A stretch of DNA of 19,511 nucleotides from NCBI GenBank assembly GCA_023231265.1, contig JALNVT010000024.1, positions 1-19,511 on the forward strand, given 5' to 3'. The notes under the pieces were generated by a model. The model was not told the DNA's origin. It searched no databases and was given only the letters and a program-made list of their open reading frames with translations. The position numbers and the translations under genes were made by a program. Below are positions 14,448-19,511 of this stretch, piece by piece (position 1 is the first letter of the stretch; every line of letters begins with the position of its first letter). Source of the stretch: Sphaerochaetaceae bacterium (GTDB lineage: Bacteria > Spirochaetota > Spirochaetia > Sphaerochaetales > Sphaerochaetaceae).

Positions 14448-16415
14448 TTAGTCCTTAAGGCTAAGTTTATTGTCAGTAGGTTCAAAACCTAATAATACTC
14501 TTATTTCAGCATCATCTAGAGTCTCTTTGATAACTAATTCATCTGTTAACGTATCAAGTTGATCTCTATATGTTGTTAAAATTTCACGTGTTTCAATCAT
14601 ACATTTATCAAGAATTTTTCTCATTTCAGTATCAATAATTCTTGCTGTTTCTTCACTATAATTTTTATGTTGTGCTATCTCACGACCTAAGAACAAAGGT
14701 TCATCCTCTTGTCCTAGATTTATGAATCCCAAACTACTCATACCAAATTCAGTAACCATTCTCTTAGCAATATTTGTTGCCTGTTGAATATCATTACTTG
14801 TACCAGTAGTTGTCTCACCATAAACTATATCTTCCGCTACATAGCCACCCATAGTAATTTTTATTCTATCTACTAATTTTGATCTATTCAAAGTATACGC
14901 ATCATTTTCAGGCAAAGAGATTGTCAAACCTAATGCTCTACCATGAGGAATAATTGTTACTTTATGAAGAGGATCAACATGCTTCAAATAATAATGGAGC
15001 AAAGTATGACCAGCTTCATGATAAGCAGTCGCTCTTTTATCTTCATCTGTCATGAATTTAGATTCACGAGCAACACCCAACATCACTTTATCACGAGCCA
15101 TCTCAATATTATTCATTGAAACAGTCTCTTTATTTTCTCTTGCTGCAAATAGAGCTGCTTCATTTATCATATTAGCTAAATCTGCACCAGAAGAGCCCGG
15201 TGTAGCACGAGCAATACGAGCCAAATCAACGCCTGGTTCTAGCTTGATTTTTCTACAATGTATACCAAGAATAGCTTCTCTTTCTTTAATATCTGGTAAA
15301 TCTACTACAACCTGTCTATCAAAACGACCAGGTCTTAATAAGGCTTTATCAAGAACATCAGGACGGTTAGTTGCAGCCATTATAATAACATTTGAAGTAC
15401 TATCAAAACCATCCATCTCAACTAAGATCTGATTTAAAGTCTGCTCTCTTTCATCATGACCACCGCCGACACCTGATCCACGGGCACGTCCAACTGCATC
15501 TAACTCATCAATAAAGATAATACAAGGAGCAGCCTTTCTAGCCTGTTCAAACAAATCTCTAACACGGGAAGCACCCATACCTACAAACATTTCAACAAAA
15601 TCTGATCCACTTGTATGTAAGAATGAAACACCAGATTCACCTGCAACAGCTTTAGCTAATAAAGTCTTACCTGTTCCAGGAGGACCTACTAATAAGGCAC
15701 CTTTTGGAATTTTAGCTCCAACTTTAACAAACCGTTCAGGATGTTTCAAAAAGTCAACAACTTCTAATAACTCATTTTTTGCTTCTTTTTGACCAGCAAC
15801 ATCTGCGAATGTAATTTTATTTTCATCAGGTTTATATTCTTTAGCGAGATTTTTACCCAATCCCCCCATCATCTTACCGTTCATTCCATTAGCTTGTTTG
15901 AAAAGCATAATAGTGAAACCAATGAAAATAATCCAAGGTACCAATTGGAAAATAACAGCAGCGATTGAAATTGACTGTTCAGAGCCAGAAACAACAATAC
16001 CCTTTTCCAATAGTTCGGGAAGTAATTCATTATCAGTATATGGAATACGAGTATTCATTGTTAAACCATTAGAAACAACAAAAGTAATTTTACTATTTGC
16101 TTCAATATCAACAGTACTGATTTGTCCAGAATCTACATATTGCTTAAACATTGTATATGAAACCGTTTGAGATGTTTGATTCATTGAACTATCAAAGAAA
16201 AGAATACCAAAAGTCAATAATATAAAGATAAAGATTCCAAGAGATAATCTATTTTTAGGATTTTTAAGAGGACCATTTCCATTTCCACTTCCGGAAGGTC
16301 CACCAGACCCTTTGAGGCCTTGCCAAAAGTCATCAGGATTATCCTTGTTTTTTTTAGGATCATCAGCATAATATACACTGGCCTTTGCGTTTTTTGAATT
16401 ATTAAAAAATTTCAC
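14448..16415 (-). CDS. ftsH: ATP-dependent zinc metalloprotease FtsH
   Basis: The 655-residue product is the membrane-anchored AAA+ protease that degrades misassembled membrane proteins and short-lived regulators. After a charged, Gly-rich cytoplasmic N-terminus (~1-55) come a first membrane helix (~58-76), an extracytoplasmic loop (~77-150) and a second helix (~152-172). The AAA module contains Walker A GPPGTGKT (244-251), the pore loop FVGM (277-280), Walker B IIFIDE (299-304) and the second region of homology ATNRPDVLDKALLRPGRFDR (348-367). The zinc site is HEAGH (466-470), with Asp542 in GTSNDIQQAT as probable third ligand. The N-terminal extension before the first helix is longer than in E. 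coli FtsH. The start codon is GTG at 16415, one base after the tilS stop, with AAGGA in the tilS 3' end. Confidence 0.98.
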   Translation of the reverse strand: MKFFNNSKNAKASVYYADDPKKNKDNPDDFWQGLKGSGGPSGSGNGNGPLKNPKNRLSLGIFIFILLTFGILFFDSSMNQTSQTVSYTMFKQYVDSGQISTVDIEANSKITFVVSNGLTMNTRIPYTDNELLPELLEKGIVVSGSEQSISIAAVIFQLVPWIIFIGFTIMLFKQANGMNGKMMGGLGKNLAKEYKPDENKITFADVAGQKEAKNELLEVVDFLKHPERFVKVGAKIPKGALLVGPPGTGKTLLAKAVAGESGVSFLHTSGSDFVEMFVGMGASRVRDLFEQARKAAPCIIFIDELDAVGRARGSGVGGGHDEREQTLNQILVEMDGFDSTSNVIIMAATNRPDVLDKALLRPGRFDRQVVVDLPDIKEREAILGIHCRKIKLEPGVDLARIARATPGSSGADLANMINEAALFAARENKETVSMNNIEMARDKVMLGVARESKFMTDEDKRATAYHEAGHTLLHYYLKHVDPLHKVTIIPHGRALGLTISLPENDAYTLNRSKLVDRIKITMGGYVAEDIVYGETTTGTSNDIQQATNIAKRMVTEFGMSSLGFINLGQEDEPLFLGREIAQHKNYSEETARIIDTEMRKILDKCMIETREILTTYRDQLDTLTDELVIKETLDDAEIRVLLGFEPTDNKLSLKD

Positions 16416-16416
16416 G

Positions 16417-17763
16417 TTATATTTCCTTATTTAAAATACTATATATTCTTACACTCTTTCCTACAAGAGTTTTTTTCAGATGAACCGCAAGTCTATCTCT
16501 TCCACCCACATGATGCGCAAAAACAGCTACAATTCCATCCCTATCTTCTAAAATATAAACTAATTTCCTTTTACTTTCATCTATTTTCCAAGAAGAAATT
16601 AATTTGCTAATCAAAACCTTTCCGCCAGAAGTTACCAAAGAGTCTGCACTCTTCAAACTTCTGAAGACAAGAGGAAACTTTAAATCCTCATCTGCAATCT
16701 GCAATTGAACTTTATCAGGTTTGGATAATGAATCTATATGTAATACAGAAGATGGACAATTAAAAAAGCCATCTCCTTTACTCTCTATTATAAATGTAAA
16801 ATTTTTATCTTCAATAGCTTGCTCAAAGAAAATATAATCATTTTCATCAATAACAAGATCAAACTCATTAAAATTTTTGCGACATGCACTCTCACTAATG
16901 ATAATATTATCAATATGTTTTAGTTGATTGATTGAAACCATTTTATGTGATTTTGTTAAAGTGAGAATTATATTGTATCGAACTATTGTTTGTTGTTTTA
17001 CATATAAATTTTTATTGATTCTATCATTGATTATTAGAGAATTCACCTTTTCTTCAACTAAAGATGAAAAACCTTCAAATAGTTCAGCATTTCTTAGAAC
17101 TATTGAAGAAGCAGAAGGAAAAATATCCTCAACTAAAGGAGTGATATTTGCTCGAATTTTATTTCTAAGATAATTCTGCTCTCCATTGGTTGAATCTTCA
17201 CTCCAATGGATATTAACTCTTCTGAGTATATCTCTCAAATCTTCTTTTGAATACGCAAGAACAGGTCTGATCACATCAATATCATCAATATTAGAAACAC
17301 GACGTATACATGAAAAGGATAACGGAGAAGCCCCATTAAAATTTCTCATAATCATAGTTTCAACTTGATCGTTGCTATTATGTGCAGTTGCTATTGTTTT
17401 AATATTGTTATCTTTACAATATTTAATTAACTTTTCATACCTTGCAGCTCTAGCTGCATCCTCAATCCCCGAATCTCGAATACTGGCAATTCTTTCAATT
17501 TCGCCTTTATCACAATACAGTTCTTCATATTTTACACCCATCTTTTTACAATTAATTATGTTAAGTTGGGATTCTTTAGAAAGCTCTTCATCTGATCTTA
17601 GACTATGATTTACATATAGAGCGACCAGTTTATTTTTATCAAACTTTTGTGAAAGCAAATATAAAAGACTCAGGCTATCACTACCACCAGAAAAGGCAAT
17701 AGCTATTTTATTTAAGTTCAGATTTGGATTCGAATGAAAAAATGAATCAAAGTCCTTCATCAT
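16417..17763 (-). CDS. tilS: tRNA(Ile)-lysidine synthetase
   Basis: TilS (448 residues) converts C34 of tRNA-Ile(CAU) to lysidine using ATP and lysine, switching its reading from AUG to AUA. The N-terminal PP-loop motif is SGGSDS (25-30), in IAFSGGSDSLSLLYLL. Further ATP-PPase motifs include VNHSLRSDEE, TIATAHNSNDQVETMIMR and NYLRNKIR. The C-terminal part is the less conserved tRNA-binding region. AAGGGG is only two bases before the first ATG (17763) and five before the second (17760), so the second ATG may be the true start. It is followed with a one-base gap by ftsH. A possible promoter lies in the 105-base gap upstream. Confidence 0.96.
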   Translation of the reverse strand: MMKDFDSFFHSNPNLNLNKIAIAFSGGSDSLSLLYLLSQKFDKNKLVALYVNHSLRSDEELSKESQLNIINCKKMGVKYEELYCDKGEIERIASIRDSGIEDAARAARYEKLIKYCKDNNIKTIATAHNSNDQVETMIMRNFNGASPLSFSCIRRVSNIDDIDVIRPVLAYSKEDLRDILRRVNIHWSEDSTNGEQNYLRNKIRANITPLVEDIFPSASSIVLRNAELFEGFSSLVEEKVNSLIINDRINKNLYVKQQTIVRYNIILTLTKSHKMVSINQLKHIDNIIISESACRKNFNEFDLVIDENDYIFFEQAIEDKNFTFIIESKGDGFFNCPSSVLHIDSLSKPDKVQLQIADEDLKFPLVFRSLKSADSLVTSGGKVLISKLISSWKIDESKRKLVYILEDRDGIVAVFAHHVGGRDRLAVHLKKTLVGKSVRIYSILNKEI

Positions 17764-17793
17764 TGCCCCTTTTTTGCTACACTAGCATTATTA

Positions 17794-17822
17794 AATATGA
17801 ACAAAAATTTATCAATCGTCAA
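17794..17822 (-). promoter_or_regulatory. Candidate internal promoter before tilS
   Basis: TTGACG (17822-17817, minus strand; five of six matches) lies 17 bases from CATATT (17799-17794; four of six). It is in the only sizeable gap of the operon. Confidence 0.4.
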
Positions 17823-17868
17823 CTTAACACCCAAATAATAATTCAATTTTAGTTAACAGATTAATAAA

Positions 17869-18444
17869 TTAAGTCACTTCTAATTTATTCTTCTTATTAT
17901 ACTTTTGCATGAGGTCAGGAAGGGATTTTCCATTCATTATATCAATTATTGCTTCTTTAGCCTTTTCTATACCTTGATAAAAACCTTCTTGGTCTTCTTC
18001 AACACCTAAGACATGGTCAACGACACTTTCACCTTCTTTAGGTCTGCCGATTCCAACATAGATTCTTAAGAAATCTTTATAACCATCAAGATTTGATATA
18101 ATACTTTTGAGCCCATTATGACCGGCGCTTCCGCCACCTTTTTTGATTCTGATATTTCCTACAGGTAAATCCATTTGATCACAGATTACAATTAGCTGTT
18201 CTTTATCAAAATTTTTAATATCTTTAATTATTTCACCACTATTATTCATATAGGTAAGTGGTTGGATCAATACAGTACTATCTTCGTCTTTTTTATATAC
18301 CGCTTGGTTATATAAATGAAAACAGCGCTTGGCCAGTTTTACCTGACAAAACGCTGCTACTTTTTCTGTGACTAAAAAACCACAATTATGACGAGTGTTA
18401 CTATACTTTAATCCAGGATTACCTAAACCAAGTATTACTCTCAT
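17869..18444 (-). CDS. pth: Peptidyl-tRNA hydrolase
   Basis: Pth (191 residues from the ATG at 18444) cleaves peptidyl-tRNAs that drop off the ribosome. The start is set by the invariant N-terminus MRVILGLGNPGLKYSNTRHN, with catalytic His19. The open frame extends 31 codons further upstream, but that part overlaps the end of rplY and is not family-like. Other conserved stretches are LIQPLTYMNNSG, VICDQMDLPVGNIRIKKGG with the catalytic Asp, GGSAGHNGLKS and IYVGIGRP. The gene starts 7 bases after the rplY stop without a well-placed ribosome site, suggesting translational coupling. The rplY-pth pairing is widespread among bacteria. Confidence 0.97.
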   Translation of the reverse strand: MRVILGLGNPGLKYSNTRHNCGFLVTEKVAAFCQVKLAKRCFHLYNQAVYKKDEDSTVLIQPLTYMNNSGEIIKDIKNFDKEQLIVICDQMDLPVGNIRIKKGGGSAGHNGLKSIISNLDGYKDFLRIYVGIGRPKEGESVVDHVLGVEEDQEGFYQGIEKAKEAIIDIMNGKSLPDLMQKYNKKNKLEVT

Positions 18445-18451
18445 AAATGTA

Positions 18452-19099
18452 CTATTCAGCATCCTCTGAAGTTTTAGCATCTGCTTTTTCAGAAATAACT
18501 TCTGCTGGTGCATTTGCATCTTCGTCTTCAACAACAACTTCTTCTTTCATAGCCTTAACAATTGCTACTACTTCATCAGCTGGAGTTAATACTTCAACAC
18601 CTGCAGGAACTGCAATGTCAGAAATTGCAATGTGGTTGTTGATTTCAAGAGCTGAAACATCTACTCTTAATTCTGAAGGTAAATCTTTAGGTAAACATTC
18701 AACTTCAAGTTCATGTAGAATGATATCTAAGATACCACCTTGACGACAACCTACAGGGTTACCTTCAACAATAACAGGAACAGATGTTCTTAATTTTTCA
18801 CCACGATTAACTTCATAGAAGTCAACATGTTGAATTGTATCATACAATAAATCTTCTTGGAAATTTTTAACTAAAACTTCTTTATCTTCTCCATCAGCAA
18901 TCTTCAATGTTAAAAGAGTTGATTCTGTTAATTTACCTACTGCGATTCTGAAATCGTGTTCGTTAATAACAACGTGTGTAGGTGCAATTTTGTGACCGTA
19001 TACTACAGCAGGGATTTTTCCAGCGCGTAATAAACGGCGGGAACCAGCACTACCAAAATCAGTAGTACGAAGAGTCGCATCAAATGAATAATTAGACAT
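18452..19099 (-). CDS. rplY: 50S ribosomal protein bL25, CTC/TL5 long form
   Basis: The 215-residue product is the long (CTC/TL5) form of L25, which binds 5S rRNA in the central protuberance. Residues 1-95 are the L25 domain, with GSAGSRRLLRAGKIPAVVYG near the N-terminus. Residues ~98-185 form the second, TL5-type beta domain (VPVIVEGNPVGCRQGG, LEVECLPKDLPSELRVDVS). The last ~30 residues are an acidic Glu/Asp/Ala-rich tail. The ATG at 19099 has AGGAGA about 8 bases upstream. It is the first gene of the operon, has its own promoter, and its leader of ~72 bases contains two inverted repeats that could control it. The acidic tail is longer than in short L25 proteins. Confidence 0.97.
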   Translation of the reverse strand: MSNYSFDATLRTTDFGSAGSRRLLRAGKIPAVVYGHKIAPTHVVINEHDFRIAVGKLTESTLLTLKIADGEDKEVLVKNFQEDLLYDTIQHVDFYEVNRGEKLRTSVPVIVEGNPVGCRQGGILDIILHELEVECLPKDLPSELRVDVSALEINNHIAISDIAVPAGVEVLTPADEVVAIVKAMKEEVVVEDEDANAPAEVISEKADAKTSEDAE

Positions 19100-19122
19100 A
19101 ATTATTTCTCCTAAATACTCTC

Positions 19123-19141
19123 ATTGGAATTTAATTCCAAT
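19123..19141. repeat. Near-perfect palindrome in the rplY leader
   Basis: ATTGGAATT and AATTCCAAT are perfect 9-base arms around a single T. The palindrome lies about 24 bases upstream of the rplY ATG, beside the ribosome site. A one-base loop cannot form a tight hairpin, so a protein-binding operator or a looser RNA stem is possible. Confidence 0.6.
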
Positions 19142-19177
19142 TACCATGGGATTTGAACACATACGTGTCCATCGCTC

Positions 19178-19206
19178 ATACTATAGAAAGGCAATCCTTT
19201 ATTCAA
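19178..19206 (-). promoter_or_regulatory. Promoter of the rplY-pth operon
   Basis: TTGAAT (19206-19201, minus strand) is 17 bases from TAGTAT (19183-19178). The transcript would start near 19171. Confidence 0.5.
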
Positions 19207-19327
19207 GTATCAAAAGCACCAGATAAGACAATAATTCCATTATTTTATGAAATTAGAAATATAAACAAAAAAGAGACTTAATTGCAAACAAAATTGGACA
19301 TAAATGCTTGTGGAAGAACGAAAGGAT

Positions 19328-19358
19328 AAAAAAAATACTCACTAGAAACTAGTGAGTA
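19328..19358 (-). terminator. Terminator of tRNA-Gln
   Basis: A perfect 10-base stem (TACTCACTAG at 19336-19345 with 19349-19358) has a 3-base loop and is followed on the minus strand by eight U (19335-19328). Confidence 0.92.
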
Positions 19359-19365
19359 CCTAAAG

Positions 19366-19437
19366 CTGGGAAGGCAGGAATCGAACCTACGATGCCGGCA
19401 CCAAAAACCAGAGCCTTAACCATTTGGCGACTTCCCA
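19366..19437 (-). tRNA. tRNA-Gln (anticodon TTG)
   Basis: A 72-base cloverleaf folds: acceptor TGGGAAG/CTTCCCA, D-stem GCC/GGC, anticodon stem CTGGT/GCCGG with two G-U pairs and loop TTTTGGT (TTG at 34-36), and T-arm GTAGG/CCTGC with loop TTCGATT. The discriminator is G and CCA is not encoded. The U1-A72 end is typical of bacterial tRNA-Gln. Confidence 0.96.
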
Positions 19438-19449
19438 ACGAACTCTTGT

Positions 19450-19478
19450 AAGATATATAAAATTATATTTTTTGTCCA
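19450..19478 (-). promoter_or_regulatory. Candidate promoter of tRNA-Gln
   Basis: TGGACA (19478-19473, minus strand; five of six) lies 17 bases from TATCTT (19455-19450; four of six), with an AT-rich spacer. It is 13 bases from the mature 5' end. Confidence 0.45.
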
Positions 19479-19511
19479 TAGGCTTTTTAAAACTTTCTTA
19501 AAAAATATCAA

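Noticed and set aside
18445..18537. 31-residue N-terminal extension of Pth
   Set aside because: It overlaps the end of rplY in another frame and lies before the invariant Pth N-terminus.
19141..19200. Possible third tRNA, because of GGGATTTGAAC resembling a T-loop
   Set aside because: No acceptor, D or anticodon stems can be paired. The stretch lies in the rplY leader.

Overview
The window looks like a stretch of a low-GC bacterial chromosome, most likely a spirochaete of the Treponema group. This is an inference from the rplY-pth-tilS-ftsH-lepA gene order, from a lone rpsD outside the alpha operon, and from short lipoboxes (LVGC) on two large lipoproteins. No marker gene fixes the genus. 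There is no phage, insertion sequence, CRISPR array or rRNA.

Layout. Positions 1-2117 (minus strand) hold an RlmK-type 23S rRNA methyltransferase that runs off the left edge. It carries an acidic linker and then an Arg/Asp/Gly-rich tail of seventeen 12-residue repeats. The antisense strand of the repeats is an open reading frame, but it is only a shadow. A divergent hypothetical gene (2207-2671) and rpsD (2810-3403, minus) end in facing terminators. Upstream of rpsD lies tRNA-Asn(GTT). About 1.2 kb of very AT-rich, gene-free DNA follows, with helically phased T-tracts and several hairpins.

The centre is occupied by two paralogous lipoproteins on the minus strand (4915-6693 and 7278-10007). 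Each starts at GTG, has the lipid-accepting Cys at residue 25, a Pro/Glu/Val linker, one or two UshA/5'-nucleotidase-like metallophosphatase domains and a 5'-nucleotidase C-terminal domain. In all three domain copies most of the canonical metal ligands are gone, so these look like pseudoenzymes. The two genes share a promoter and leader layout. A 56-residue basic protein, a probably leaderless yidD and a galM follow.

The right third is a minus-strand housekeeping operon, rplY-pth-(tilS-ftsH-lepA). Its genes serve translation and protein quality control: ribosomal L25, peptidyl-tRNA recycling, tRNA-Ile lysidine formation, a membrane protease and elongation factor 4. tilS-ftsH-lepA are spaced by 1-2 bases, and a possible internal promoter precedes tilS. 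tRNA-Gln(TTG) with its own promoter and terminator lies upstream of the operon. Almost every gene has a recognisable terminator hairpin, and several -35/-10 pairs with exactly 17-base spacing can be read.
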